From Flavobacterium sp. HJ-32-4 (GTDB lineage: Bacteria; Bacteroidota; Bacteroidia; Flavobacteriales; Flavobacteriaceae): DNA of 64,000 nucleotides. The notes under the pieces were generated by a model, which saw nothing but the letters and a program-made list of their open reading frames with translations, made no database searches and was not told the DNA's origin. The stretch is taken from contig NZ_CP092832.1 in NCBI RefSeq assembly GCF_022532105.1, forward strand, positions 744,001 through 808,000, given 5' to 3'. Numbering within the stretch: the stretch's first letter is position 1; each line of letters begins with the position of its first letter. Shown here piece by piece: positions 49,469 to 58,363 of this stretch. Made by a program: the position numbers and the translations under genes.

Positions 49469-49476
49469 CAAATATA
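49469..49476 (-). promoter_or_regulatory. Promoter -7 box of the gmd operon
   Basis: The minus strand reads TATATTTG (TAnnTTTG), 17 bases before the gmd ATG at 49451. Confidence 0.55.
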
Positions 49477-49517
49477 CTAAACACACACCAACGAACGTCT
49501 TTTTTTACAGCGCGCCC

Positions 49518-49546
49518 TTTGGCGCAGCGTATTTCCGTTATTTTTG
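49518..49546 (+). promoter_or_regulatory. Promoter of the ligase/polymerase-like gene
   Basis: TTTG at 49518-49521, a 17-base spacer and TATTTTTG at 49539-49546 match the Bacteroidetes promoter; the ATG follows 17 bases later. It diverges from the gmd promoter. Confidence 0.7.
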
Positions 49547-49563
49547 TTCAATCAACCCTTTGC

Positions 49564-50829
49564 ATGGAGCGTACCAACCGTTTTTTTCCGGTCCTTTTTT
49601 CGCTGGTCTTACTGAGTGAGATGTATTTTTCCTTCCACTTCAACGTGTTGTTGCAATTGGGAGTGTTGACCCTGATCGTGTTTTCTTTGAAGCGGATTAA
49701 GATGCCGCCCTCCGTCCTATCGCAAGCTACGCCTTTGGTGGTGCTGTTTTTGCTGGGTTTTATAGGGTTATTGTTCCAGGGGTACCCACTAAAAGAGATC
49801 GTAAAAGACGTGCTGCACTTTGGTAAGCCCCTACTGGCCCTGTCTATCGGATACTTTGTCGCCCGAAGTCTGTCCGATTACAGAACGTTTTTCAAAATTA
49901 TCGTCACGGTAGCGCTGCTGGCCGCAGCCATTCACATTTTTAACGTGTTCTTTCTGGTCGGGATCCATTCGTCTATCGAGGATGTACGGGAGGGGTTTCT
50001 CGATAATTTCATCGAGTTATTCGCCATGGTGATACTGTGGTTCGGCCGTAAAGAATTCCCGCTGTTCGGACCCCGTAAGCGCTTCCTGTTTCTCGCCTTA
50101 TTGGGCCTTTCTTCCGCACTATATTTTTCAAGGGCGACGTTCGTCGTTGCCATTCTGCTCACCGTGTCGGCACTTGGCTATTCCCGCCTTAATAAAACGG
50201 CATTAAAGGCCCTAGTGCTTGTCGGAATTGTGGTAGGAGGGTTGTTTGTATACCTGAGTTTCAGCAAGCCTGCCCGTAATTCAAAAGGCATCGAAGCGTT
50301 TCTTTATAAAATCAAGAACGCACCCAGCGAAGTCTTCAATGCAAAAGTAGACCGCGACAATCACCGCGAGTTATGGGACCATTGGCGGGCCTATGAAGCC
50401 AAGCGCGCATTTGACCTTATGCGAGACCAACCCCAAAGCTGGGTAGTAGGCACAGGTCACGGCTCGCTGATCAACCTCAAATTCCGTGCTCCGTTGGATG
50501 GTCCTGACGGCCATGGAATGCGTTATATATCCATTATGCACAACGGATATGTATTCGTATTCTACAAAACCGGACTGATCGGATTGTGTGTGTTGCTTTT
50601 CTTCCTGGTAAGGCTGTATCGCTATCTCTATCGCCCACCTTTTGACGAACGGCATGCATTCGTGCTGAAGTTACTTTCCTCCGTAGGACTGTTTTACTTT
50701 TTTACGACGCTGATTATTACAGGCATCTATATTCCGAAAGACTGCATCATGCTTTTCCTCGGAGGTCTTCTTGCTGTGGAGTGGAAATTGCGCGTATCGC
50801 CGGTTCAGTCTTCGGTTAGCGCGTCATAG
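49564..50829 (+). CDS. O-antigen ligase/polymerase-like membrane protein
   Basis: 421 residues from the ATG at 49564. About ten membrane helices with a large periplasmic loop near residues 245-330 containing DNHRELWDHWRAYEAKRAFDL-like sequence and GTGHGSLINL, the arrangement of Wzy/WaaL-type proteins. Assignment as polymerase or ligase is not possible from sequence. It is monocistronic, between two divergent/convergent neighbours, and its 3' end overlaps the glycosyltransferase gene on the other strand by 25 bases. Confidence 0.78.
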   Translation: MERTNRFFPVLFSLVLLSEMYFSFHFNVLLQLGVLTLIVFSLKRIKMPPSVLSQATPLVVLFLLGFIGLLFQGYPLKEIVKDVLHFGKPLLALSIGYFVARSLSDYRTFFKIIVTVALLAAAIHIFNVFFLVGIHSSIEDVREGFLDNFIELFAMVILWFGRKEFPLFGPRKRFLFLALLGLSSALYFSRATFVVAILLTVSALGYSRLNKTALKALVLVGIVVGGLFVYLSFSKPARNSKGIEAFLYKIKNAPSEVFNAKVDRDNHRELWDHWRAYEAKRAFDLMRDQPQSWVVGTGHGSLINLKFRAPLDGPDGHGMRYISIMHNGYVFVFYKTGLIGLCVLLFFLVRLYRYLYRPPFDERHAFVLKLLSSVGLFYFFTTLIITGIYIPKDCIMLFLGGLLAVEWKLRVSPVQSSVSAS

Positions 50830-51968
50830 ACGTGTCCGATGGACGACGCGTATCGCTCTGCCGAGAAAACGGCCTCTGCGCGACGTTTACCCGCTTGTCC
50901 AAATGACACCATTTTCGACGCATCTGCGAGCAGGATGGATAATTTCGAAGCGAGGTCGTCTTTATCATTCGGCGTGAAGAGAAAGCCCGTAACACCCTCT
51001 TCTACGATTTCGGTCAACCCGCCATGATTGGCCGCAATAACCGGTTTTGACGACAACATCGCTTCTGTTGCCACCAGGCCAAAAGGCTCGGGTTCAGTAG
51101 ACGGAACCACGCAAATATCGACCGCATCGTAAACAGGCCAGATATCTTCCTGGAAGTCGACAATGGAAATCATATGGGAAAGGCCCGAAGCGCTGATGGC
51201 ATTTTCCAATGTCTCCAGAAAATGCGGTTGACCCGGAGGAGTGGAACCCACATACACGAGACGGCTTGTGGGAAACGCGGCATGAACCTTTAGGAAACTC
51301 TCCAGCAAAAGCAACTGTCCCTTCCAGCGACTAATACGGCCAATCAAGGCAATAACAGGGCTTTCGTCGGATACCCCAAACAGGCGGCTTCGAATTTCTG
51401 TTCGGCCGGCCTCCGATAAAACCGGGACCGTCCTGCGCTGGCCATTTGGCACCACAATCGACTTCTTTTCCACTTTTGGATACCGCACCCGGAAATTCTC
51501 GTAAGAGGCGTTCGAATTGTAAATGATCCTATCGGAAAAAAAGTAAACCAGACGTGGATACAACGCTGCCAGAAACCGGGGATGCTCGATTATCTCATGG
51601 ACATGCCAAACATGTTTGCGGCGAAAGAAAAAGCAATGGAAAGCGCCCGCAAAGACCGAAATAGCGTTTGAATGAACAAGCGAAATAGGTAGTGCGCGCG
51701 TGGCCCTCCACAATATATACTGCGAACGGATGAATTCTACCGGGATTTTCAAGAGTCCGCGGAACGAAAAGAGCGCCCGCGATATTTTGATCACCGGGCT
51801 CTTGATCACGGTGATGCCCCGCTGTTCGAGTATGTCCTTGAGAGGCCCCTCGTGCTCAAGTACGACGACAGGCACATATCCTGTTGGGAAATGATCCAAT
51901 AACTCAAGCAGGGCCTTGTCGGCGCCGTAGAGTTCTGAGGATTGGTTGATGACCAAAACGCGTTTCAT
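50805..51968 (-). CDS. GT4 family glycosyltransferase
   Basis: 387 residues with a GT-B fold. Seen: an N-terminal SSELYGADKALLELL, WHVHEIIEHPRF, and the C-terminal nucleotide-sugar half with IALIGRISRWKGQLLLLESF and the EPFGLVATEAMLSSKPVIA motif (E-x7-E type) of GT4 retaining enzymes. It acts at the cytoplasmic face; donor and acceptor are unknown. It starts 5 bases after the 2OG oxygenase gene and probably forms a two-gene operon with it. Confidence 0.93.
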   Translation of the reverse strand: MKRVLVINQSSELYGADKALLELLDHFPTGYVPVVVLEHEGPLKDILEQRGITVIKSPVIKISRALFSFRGLLKIPVEFIRSQYILWRATRALPISLVHSNAISVFAGAFHCFFFRRKHVWHVHEIIEHPRFLAALYPRLVYFFSDRIIYNSNASYENFRVRYPKVEKKSIVVPNGQRRTVPVLSEAGRTEIRSRLFGVSDESPVIALIGRISRWKGQLLLLESFLKVHAAFPTSRLVYVGSTPPGQPHFLETLENAISASGLSHMISIVDFQEDIWPVYDAVDICVVPSTEPEPFGLVATEAMLSSKPVIAANHGGLTEIVEEGVTGFLFTPNDKDDLASKLSILLADASKMVSFGQAGKRRAEAVFSAERYASSIGHVYDALTED

Positions 51969-51973
51969 AGGCG

Positions 51974-52750
51974 CTATTGGTTCTTGGCCGTACCGCTTCC
52001 GAAAAGTTTGTTTTTGGCCTGCACCAGCGTATTATAATTCTTGGCCAGCTGTTTCTTCATAAAAGACGCATCTTCCGCAGGAAACCAGTCCGTAGTTCGT
52101 GGTTTTTCGATGAGGCGCTGGTGCACCTGGTAGGCATACGTAGCAATTGAGGTACGATAACGGCCCTCCGGGAAACGTGTCATATCGTAGCCGTGAAGTG
52201 TATACGGCGCACATTGCTGGATAATCAGGCGGTTGAAGGGAACATCTAGTTCTGCTTCATCGTCCGTACGAAGGTCCCGGATCTTAAGTTCGCCACCATA
52301 TTCTTTTTTCCAGTCTTTATTGAGATACAACAGCAAATTCAACTCCCGATACCAGTTTTTATTGATGGGGTGGTAGTTGAAATCAAGGTGCATATCAAGG
52401 AAACTGTTCTTTTTCCCCTGATGTAGACCGCCACCGTGGTTCTTCGGGTCGACGAAAACCGTTTTGGCCGTGATGAACGAGAGGATGGTATTGAAACGTT
52501 CTGAGAGAAGGTCGGCATGCAATTCCGCCAACTCAGGCCCTAATTCCTTATAATTCGATTTCTCAAACTTGTTGTTGGCAAAAGCATAATCCCGGCTTTT
52601 GTTGCTGAGTTCCGGAATGCTTGCATAGGCGCGCTCCAACTTATCCGTCTCACAGAAATCATCGATGATCAAATGCGGGAAGGGCTTGGCCGCCAGGTAT
52701 TGTATACGTAGTGATTCAATATTTTGCTCAAGGAAGTCGAAACGAATCAT
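51974..52750 (-). CDS. 2-oxoglutarate/Fe(II)-dependent oxygenase
   Basis: 258 residues with a double-stranded beta-helix. The metal triad is visible: MHLDFN (HxD, residues ~120-122), then a distal His in YTLHGY. The 2-oxoglutarate-binding Arg lies in GRYRTSIATY. FPHLIIDDFCE near the start is typical of the prolyl-4-hydroxylase-like branch. Its place in a polysaccharide locus, next to a GT4 gene, suggests oxidation of a sugar, a lipid or a surface protein; that is inference only. The start at 52750 is the only sensible ATG. Confidence 0.9.
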   Translation of the reverse strand: MIRFDFLEQNIESLRIQYLAAKPFPHLIIDDFCETDKLERAYASIPELSNKSRDYAFANNKFEKSNYKELGPELAELHADLLSERFNTILSFITAKTVFVDPKNHGGGLHQGKKNSFLDMHLDFNYHPINKNWYRELNLLLYLNKDWKKEYGGELKIRDLRTDDEAELDVPFNRLIIQQCAPYTLHGYDMTRFPEGRYRTSIATYAYQVHQRLIEKPRTTDWFPAEDASFMKKQLAKNYNTLVQAKNKLFGSGTAKNQ

Positions 52751-52858
52751 AGGAAGGTAATATGAATTGCAATATTAGCAATTTCGCGACGAAAAAAGGC
52801 TGACAAAAATCATGTTAACACAGGATAGGCAGGTAGGGCTCGTCCGGTTGGAATTGCC

Positions 52859-52866
52859 TATTTTTG
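52859..52866 (+). promoter_or_regulatory. Promoter -7 box of the DUF1972 glycosyltransferase operon
   Basis: TATTTTTG (TAnnTTTG), 20 bases before the ATG at 52887. It lies inside an upstream in-frame extension and so argues for the later start. Confidence 0.55.
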
Positions 52867-52886
52867 TCGACCCTGAGAGTTTTTCC

Positions 52887-53984
52887 ATGAAAATAGCGAT
52901 ACTTGGCACGCGCGGAATTCCAAACCACTACGGCGGTTTTGAGCAGTTCGCGGAGTTTTTCTCGGTATTCCTCGCGTCCCGCGGACATGAAGTGTACACC
53001 TATTGTTCGGCGAACCATCCGTATAAAGAAAGCCACTTTCGCGGCGTCCATCTGATTCATTGCAAAGATCCGGAAGACCGGATCGGCACGGCGGGGCAGT
53101 TTTTATATGACCTGAATTGTATACTCGATTCCCGCAAACGGAATTTCGACATCATCCTGCAATTGGGCTATACCAGCAGTTCCGTGTGGTACCGGCTTTT
53201 ACCCAAGAAACCGGTCATCATTACGAATATGGATGGTCTCGAATGGAAACGGACGAAATTCTCACGACCGGTGCAACGAATGCTCAAATGGGCCGAAAAA
53301 CTTGCCGTGAAAAGCAGTGACGCACTGGTGGCCGATTCCCTCGGCATACAACGCCACCTTCAGGATGTATACGGCGCTACCTCCACCTACATTGCCTATG
53401 GCGCCGACCTTTTCACCACCCCCGACGAAGGTATATTGGCCGAATACGACGTGGTAAAAGAAGCATACAACATGCTGATTGCGCGACTGGAACCCGAAAA
53501 TAACATCGAGATGATCCTCGACGGTGTCGTAGAGGCCCAAGACCCAACGCCGTTTCTCGTGATCGGAAAACACGAAACCAAATTCGGCGCGTATTTAAAG
53601 AGCAAATTCGGCGGTTATCCCCAAATTCGCTTTATAGGAGGCGTCTACAATCTCAACCACCTGAACAATCTGCGGTTTTTCTCGAAGCTCTACTTTCACG
53701 GGCACAGTGTCGGGGGCACAAACCCTTCGCTACTTGAGGCCATGGCTTCGGGCGCGCTCATCGCGGCACACCAAAATGAATTCAACGCTTCTATTTTGAG
53801 GGCCAATGGGTTGTATTTCTCACAGAAGGCAGATGTGGCGGCCCTTCTCACCAACACAAAAAAAAGTGATAACTTGCAGCGGATTCAGCGAAATTCGGAA
53901 GCCATCGTGCAAGAATTCAACTGGAACAGCATAAATGAAGCCTACGAACAGCTTTTTTTCCAACTTTACCACGACCGCGCGTAA
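52887..53984 (+). CDS. DUF1972-type glycosyltransferase (rhamnosyltransferase-like)
   Basis: 365 residues. The DUF1972 domain opens with KIAILGTRGIPNHYGGFEQFAE (the first 20 residues are diagnostic), followed by VITNMDGLEWKRTKF and YIAYGADLF. The GT1/GT4-like C-terminal half contains HSVGGTNPSLLEAMASGA. Members of this group often transfer rhamnose, which fits the dTDP-rhamnose genes at 36.6-38.9 kb, but specificity is not proven. The start at 52887 follows the promoter box. Its 3' end overlaps the next gene by 50 bases. Confidence 0.93.
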   Translation: MKIAILGTRGIPNHYGGFEQFAEFFSVFLASRGHEVYTYCSANHPYKESHFRGVHLIHCKDPEDRIGTAGQFLYDLNCILDSRKRNFDIILQLGYTSSSVWYRLLPKKPVIITNMDGLEWKRTKFSRPVQRMLKWAEKLAVKSSDALVADSLGIQRHLQDVYGATSTYIAYGADLFTTPDEGILAEYDVVKEAYNMLIARLEPENNIEMILDGVVEAQDPTPFLVIGKHETKFGAYLKSKFGGYPQIRFIGGVYNLNHLNNLRFFSKLYFHGHSVGGTNPSLLEAMASGALIAAHQNEFNASILRANGLYFSQKADVAALLTNTKKSDNLQRIQRNSEAIVQEFNWNSINEAYEQLFFQLYHDRA

Positions 53985-55245
53985 CATCGTTACGTCAAAC
54001 GAGATTTTCGTTTACCTGCTGGCCGCCTATCTCATAGCAATCCCATTAGGATATGCGATCGGCAGCATTATCAGCGGGATTTTTATTTTTAGCGCGTTGG
54101 TATCGGCAAAACGAAACGGAATACGGTTTCGGATGGCACTACTATGGCCCATGTTACTCTATGTTTTGATGGCCGCATCTGTTTTGTGGACCCGCGATCT
54201 CGAACTTACACTTTCCGGACTCCGGAAAGAAGCATTATTCCTGCTTCTACCGTTTGCTTTCCTTTTCGTTCCTGATTTCACCGTATCACAGCAAAAACGC
54301 ACCCTGGAAATTTACGCATGGGGGATGGTAGTTCTGGGCGTCATGTATGTAGCGAAAGCCGCCCTTCGTTTTTTCGAAACGGGTAATCCTGAGGTATTCT
54401 TTTACCACGAGCTCGTAACACTGGATGTCAATGCCATCTATGTGGCCGTGCTGATGTCGTTGGCCTTTTTTCACTTTTTTGCCATCCCGAACCGCACCAG
54501 CCTCCAGAATACCGCAATGGGGTTTCTGGCCGTGGTAATTGTACTGCTGTCGTCGAAAAGCGTGATTTTCATCGATTTTATCCTGGTATGCTGTTACTAT
54601 CTGTATTTCGCCTCGATACGAAATAGCGTAAAGTGGTTGACCGCTGCCTCAGCCCTGGTATTTGTGGCCGGATCCATTATGTTCATTCCGAACGTCAGGA
54701 AACGGTTTCTGGTGGAGTACGAAACGGCGTTTGTCGATAATACGATCAACCGTGACGACAAGAGCATCCTGAATATCAGCCTAAGCCAGGCCTGGAACGA
54801 AGAACGGTTTGAAGATTACCATTATTTTCCCGGAGGTGCGCTGCGCGTATACCAAACCCGCACGTTCGTAGAAATGATGGAAGAGGAACCGTCTCGCATT
54901 GCGACTGGTTTCGGACTTGAAGCTACCCAGGCAAAAATCAAGGAGAAAGAGGTTGAACACAACTTACACGCGGGCTACGGCGATTACAACTTCCACAACC
55001 AATACATACAAACCTTCGCCGAGTTAGGCATCCTCGGATTCCTCATCGTAATCGCGATGGTGATCGGGAACCTCAGAAAGGCATTTTCTACTAAAAATTT
55101 CCCCCATATTGTTTTCGCCATAACGATGTTAGTCCTATTTTTGACCGAATCGTTTTTCTGCCGGCAAAGAGGGATCATCTTCTTCGTGGCGCTCTACTGC
55201 TTTTTTAACGCCGTAAAGCCCACGGCGCCGGAAGAGGCAAAGTAA
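53935..55245 (+). CDS. O-antigen ligase family protein (Wzy_C)
   Basis: 436 residues, about eleven membrane helices. The periplasmic loop (~255-355) carries AGYGDYNFHNQYIQTFAELGILGF, within which HNQYIQTFAELGI is the hallmark of the O-antigen ligase/Wzy_C domain. It may ligate finished chains to lipid A core or act as polymerase. The ATG at 53935 lies 50 bases inside the preceding gene; a later start would lose the first polar residues only. It leads into the UXS gene 6 bases downstream. Confidence 0.88.
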   Translation: MKPTNSFFSNFTTTARNIVTSNEIFVYLLAAYLIAIPLGYAIGSIISGIFIFSALVSAKRNGIRFRMALLWPMLLYVLMAASVLWTRDLELTLSGLRKEALFLLLPFAFLFVPDFTVSQQKRTLEIYAWGMVVLGVMYVAKAALRFFETGNPEVFFYHELVTLDVNAIYVAVLMSLAFFHFFAIPNRTSLQNTAMGFLAVVIVLLSSKSVIFIDFILVCCYYLYFASIRNSVKWLTAASALVFVAGSIMFIPNVRKRFLVEYETAFVDNTINRDDKSILNISLSQAWNEERFEDYHYFPGGALRVYQTRTFVEMMEEEPSRIATGFGLEATQAKIKEKEVEHNLHAGYGDYNFHNQYIQTFAELGILGFLIVIAMVIGNLRKAFSTKNFPHIVFAITMLVLFLTESFFCRQRGIIFFVALYCFFNAVKPTAPEEAK

Positions 55246-55251
55246 AAAAGC

Positions 55252-56238
55252 ATGAAAAGAGTCCTGATCACGGGCGCAGCGGGCTTCCTTGGCTCGCATC
55301 TCTGCGACCGTTTCCTGGCGGAAGGATACCATGTCATCGGAATGGACAACCTCATTACCGGCGACCTCCGCAATATCGAACACCTTTTTAAGGAAGAACA
55401 CTTCGAATTCTACCATCACGATATCACGAAGTTCGTCCACATACCCGGCGATCTCGACTATATCCTGCATTTCGCCTCACCGGCCAGTCCAATCGATTAC
55501 CTCCGAATCCCGATCCAGACATTAAAAGTGGGCTCGCTCGGCACGCACAACCTGCTCGGGCTGGCGCGGGTCAAGAAAGCACGCATCCTTATTGCCTCTA
55601 CTTCCGAAGTCTACGGCGATCCGCTGGTGCATCCGCAAACCGAAGATTACTACGGCAATGTCAACACCATCGGCCCTCGCGGCGTCTACGATGAAGCCAA
55701 GCGCTTCCAGGAATCGATTACCATGGCATATCACACATTCCATGGAGTGGAAACGCGTATTGTGAGGATATTCAATACCTACGGACCCCGGATGCGTCTC
55801 AACGACGGACGCGTAATTCCCGCTTTTATCGGACAGGCGCTGCGCGGTGAAGACCTCACCGTTTTCGGCGACGGCAGCCAGACACGCTCGTTTTGTTATG
55901 TAGACGATCAGGTGGAAGGGATTTTCCGCCTGCTGCATTCCGACTATGTGTTGCCGGTCAACATCGGAAATCCGGATGAAATCACTATCAGTGACTTTGC
56001 AGAAGAGATTATCAAACTAACGGGGACCACCCAAAAAGTCATTTACAAGCCATTGCCCGTCAACGATCCGATGCAACGGCAACCCGACATCACCAAGGCC
56101 CGCGAACTACTCGGATGGGAGGCGAAGGTCGGCCGCGCCGAAGGCATGCGGAAAACCTATGAGTATTTCAAGGCACTGCCCAAAGAGGAACTCCTCAAGG
56201 AAGAACATAAAGACTTCTCCCGCTACATGGTGAACTGA
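55252..56238 (+). CDS. UDP-glucuronate decarboxylase (UDP-xylose synthase type)
   Basis: Extended SDR enzyme, 328 residues, converting UDP-glucuronate to UDP-xylose. Seen: [33 protein letters not shown] (characteristic of UXS), [23 protein letters not shown], and the catalytic [11 protein letters not shown] with Yxxx[14 protein letters not shown] lies near the C-terminus. ASPASPxxY and the YDExKR motif separate UXS from dTDP-glucose dehydratase, so this is not the missing RfbB. It overlaps the next gene by 1 base. Confidence 0.92.
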   Translation: MKRVLITGAAGFLGSHLCDRFLAEGYHVIGMDNLITGDLRNIEHLFKEEHFEFYHHDITKFVHIPGDLDYILHFASPASPIDYLRIPIQTLKVGSLGTHNLLGLARVKKARILIASTSEVYGDPLVHPQTEDYYGNVNTIGPRGVYDEAKRFQESITMAYHTFHGVETRIVRIFNTYGPRMRLNDGRVIPAFIGQALRGEDLTVFGDGSQTRSFCYVDDQVEGIFRLLHSDYVLPVNIGNPDEITISDFAEEIIKLTGTTQKVIYKPLPVNDPMQRQPDITKARELLGWEAKVGRAEGMRKTYEYFKALPKEELLKEEHKDFSRYMVN

Positions 56239-57596
56239 TGAAGGCGAAATCGGGAAGATATTCGGTTTACATCCGCCCGTTTACGTATGCGGCCGACCTG
56301 TTCGTCATCAACTTCCTGACGTACGCGTTGCTGCCACACGCTTTTTTTTCGTTGTATTTCCTGTCGTTCATTTCCCTTTCGTGGGTTATCATCGCCCTCA
56401 ATACCGGATTTTACGAGGTCTATCGGTATACAAAAGTATCGGCCATCTTTGGGAAGATTCTACGGCAATTCTTCATTTTTACCGTCCTCTGTTATGCCTT
56501 TTCAGGCTTCCTGATCGGAAATGCCGACGAACACGGAACGCTCCGATACACCGGAACGGCCCTCGTGTTGATTGCCAGTCTCAAGCTGTTTATCTTCTAC
56601 TTCCTTCGAAAATACCGCTCGATCTGGGGCGGCAACTTCCGGCGGGTAGTCATTGCCGGTAATGGAAAATCGGTACCTCAATTAACCGAGTTCTTCAACG
56701 AAAACCCGGATTACGGCTATAAACTGATCTCCGTTTTTGACCTTCAGGGCGCCGGCGACAAGAAAAGTAAAATCGACGCCTGTTTCCAGTTTGTAAAGGA
56801 AAACAAGATTGACGAAATCTATTGCTCGCTGCACGAATTGACCGAGCACCAGATCAATATGTTTGTCGACTTTACCGACAATAACCTCAAGATACTCAAG
56901 TTCCTGCCCGATAACCGAGAGCTGCTCTCCCGTAATTTCAAAGTCGATTACTACGATTATATTCCGGTCATTTCGCCGCGTACGATTCCGCTTGACGACC
57001 CCATCAACAAAGCCATCAAGCGCGTTTTTGATATTGGTTTTTCAGCCGGTGTCATCATTTTGTTCCTCTCCTGGCTGACACCGCTGTTGGCATTGCTCAT
57101 CAAACTTGAGTCGAAAGGGCCGGTGTTCTTCAAACAACGCCGAAACGGACTCAACTACCACGAATTCAATTGCTTTAAATTTCGCTCGATGCGACCCAAT
57201 GCCATCGCGGATTTGGAACAGGTGTCGAAAAACGACCCGCGCATCACCCGTATCGGGAAGTTCATGCGGAAGACAAGTATCGACGAACTGCCCCAGTTTT
57301 ACAACGTATTAATCGGTGATATGTCGGTCGTAGGACCGCGCCCGCACATGGTGAGCCATACCGAGATGTATGCCCGTCGGGTCGATAAGTTCATGGTGCG
57401 CCACTTTGTAAAACCCGGCATCACCGGACTCGCGCAAACGAACGGATTCCGTGGCGAGGTCGAAAATGACAAAGACATCATCTACCGCGTCAAATACGAC
57501 ATTTTCTATATGGAGAACTGGTCGCTGCTGCTCGACATCCGGATCATCTTCATGACCTTCATCAACGCGGTGCGCGGAGAAGAAAAAGCCTACTGA
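56238..57596 (+). CDS. Undecaprenyl-phosphate sugar phosphotransferase (WcaJ/WbaP type)
   Basis: Initiating enzyme that moves a sugar phosphate from a nucleotide sugar to undecaprenyl phosphate; 452 residues. Four N-terminal membrane helices, a central CoA-binding/Rossmann-like domain (VVIAGNGKSVPQL), another membrane segment (~270-290, VIILFLSWLTPLLALLIKLE), then the catalytic domain with KGPVFFKQRRNGLNYHEF, CFKFRSM, KTSIDELPQFYNVL and GPRPHM. This is the full PNPT/PHPT architecture. It starts in the UXS stop and ends in the GT2 start, so the three genes are tightly coupled. Confidence 0.96.
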   Translation: MKAKSGRYSVYIRPFTYAADLFVINFLTYALLPHAFFSLYFLSFISLSWVIIALNTGFYEVYRYTKVSAIFGKILRQFFIFTVLCYAFSGFLIGNADEHGTLRYTGTALVLIASLKLFIFYFLRKYRSIWGGNFRRVVIAGNGKSVPQLTEFFNENPDYGYKLISVFDLQGAGDKKSKIDACFQFVKENKIDEIYCSLHELTEHQINMFVDFTDNNLKILKFLPDNRELLSRNFKVDYYDYIPVISPRTIPLDDPINKAIKRVFDIGFSAGVIILFLSWLTPLLALLIKLESKGPVFFKQRRNGLNYHEFNCFKFRSMRPNAIADLEQVSKNDPRITRIGKFMRKTSIDELPQFYNVLIGDMSVVGPRPHMVSHTEMYARRVDKFMVRHFVKPGITGLAQTNGFRGEVENDKDIIYRVKYDIFYMENWSLLLDIRIIFMTFINAVRGEEKAY

Positions 57597-58363
57597 TGCC
57601 CCTCGTGTCGGTCATAACGCCCGCTTACAATTCAGAACGGTTCCTTGCCGATGCCATCCGCTCAGTGCTTGCACAAACGCATCGCGACTGGGAAATGGTG
57701 ATAGTCGACGACGCTTCTTCCGACAACACCCCCAACATAGCCAGGGCCTTCGTCGAACAGGATAGGCGCATCCGCTTCATCCGACTCGAAAATAACCAGG
57801 GGGCGGGAGCCGCACGCCAGACAGCCCTTGACGCGGCGAAGGGTCGGTATATCGCCTTTCTCGATGCCGACGATGTGTGGAAGCCACAGAAACTCGAACG
57901 ACAACTGGCTTTCATGGACAAGCACCGCCAACCCTTTACCTTTTCATTTTATGAGTGGATGACGGAAGACGGACGGCCCGCCGGAAAAACCATCACGGCA
58001 CCAGCGCCGCTTTCGTACCGGCAGTTGTTTTTCTGCAACTTCGTTGGAAACCTGACGGGGATATACGACACCCACTACTTCGGAAAAATTCCGTTTTCCA
58101 CCATCCGGAAGCGACAAGACTGGATGATTTGGCTGACCGTCCTGAAACGAATCCGATTGGCCTCGCCCGTGCCCGAATCACTGGCTTTTTACCGGCTGCG
58201 GAACGACTCTATTTCGTCTTCAAAAGTGGGGATGCTGGGCTACAATTTCACCGTCTACCGACAGTTCCATCGGTTGAACCTTGTAACGGCCGTGGGTTGC
58301 ATGGCGCTGTTCCTGTTTACCCAATTGCTGATTAAACCCCGGTTCGTCAAACGGTCAGACTAA
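57596..58363 (+). CDS. GT2 family glycosyltransferase
   Basis: 255 residues. GT-A motifs SVITPAYNSERFLADAI, MVIVDDASSDNT, ENNQGAGAARQTAL, and the DxD-like FLDADDVWKPQK. The C-terminus has a hydrophobic stretch (AVGCMALFLFTQLL) that may touch the membrane. It overlaps the phosphotransferase gene by 1 base and so probably adds the second sugar of the repeat unit. Its 3' end overlaps the convergent CapK-like gene by 9 bases. Confidence 0.94.
   Translation: MPLVSVITPAYNSERFLADAIRSVLAQTHRDWEMVIVDDASSDNTPNIARAFVEQDRRIRFIRLENNQGAGAARQTALDAAKGRYIAFLDADDVWKPQKLERQLAFMDKHRQPFTFSFYEWMTEDGRPAGKTITAPAPLSYRQLFFCNFVGNLTGIYDTHYFGKIPFSTIRKRQDWMIWLTVLKRIRLASPVPESLAFYRLRNDSISSSKVGMLGYNFTVYRQFHRLNLVTAVGCMALFLFTQLLIKPRFVKRSD

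Noticed and set aside
55252..56238. The SDR gene as the missing rfbB
   Set aside because: ASPASPxxY and YDEAKR are UDP-glucuronate decarboxylase features, not dTDP-glucose dehydratase.
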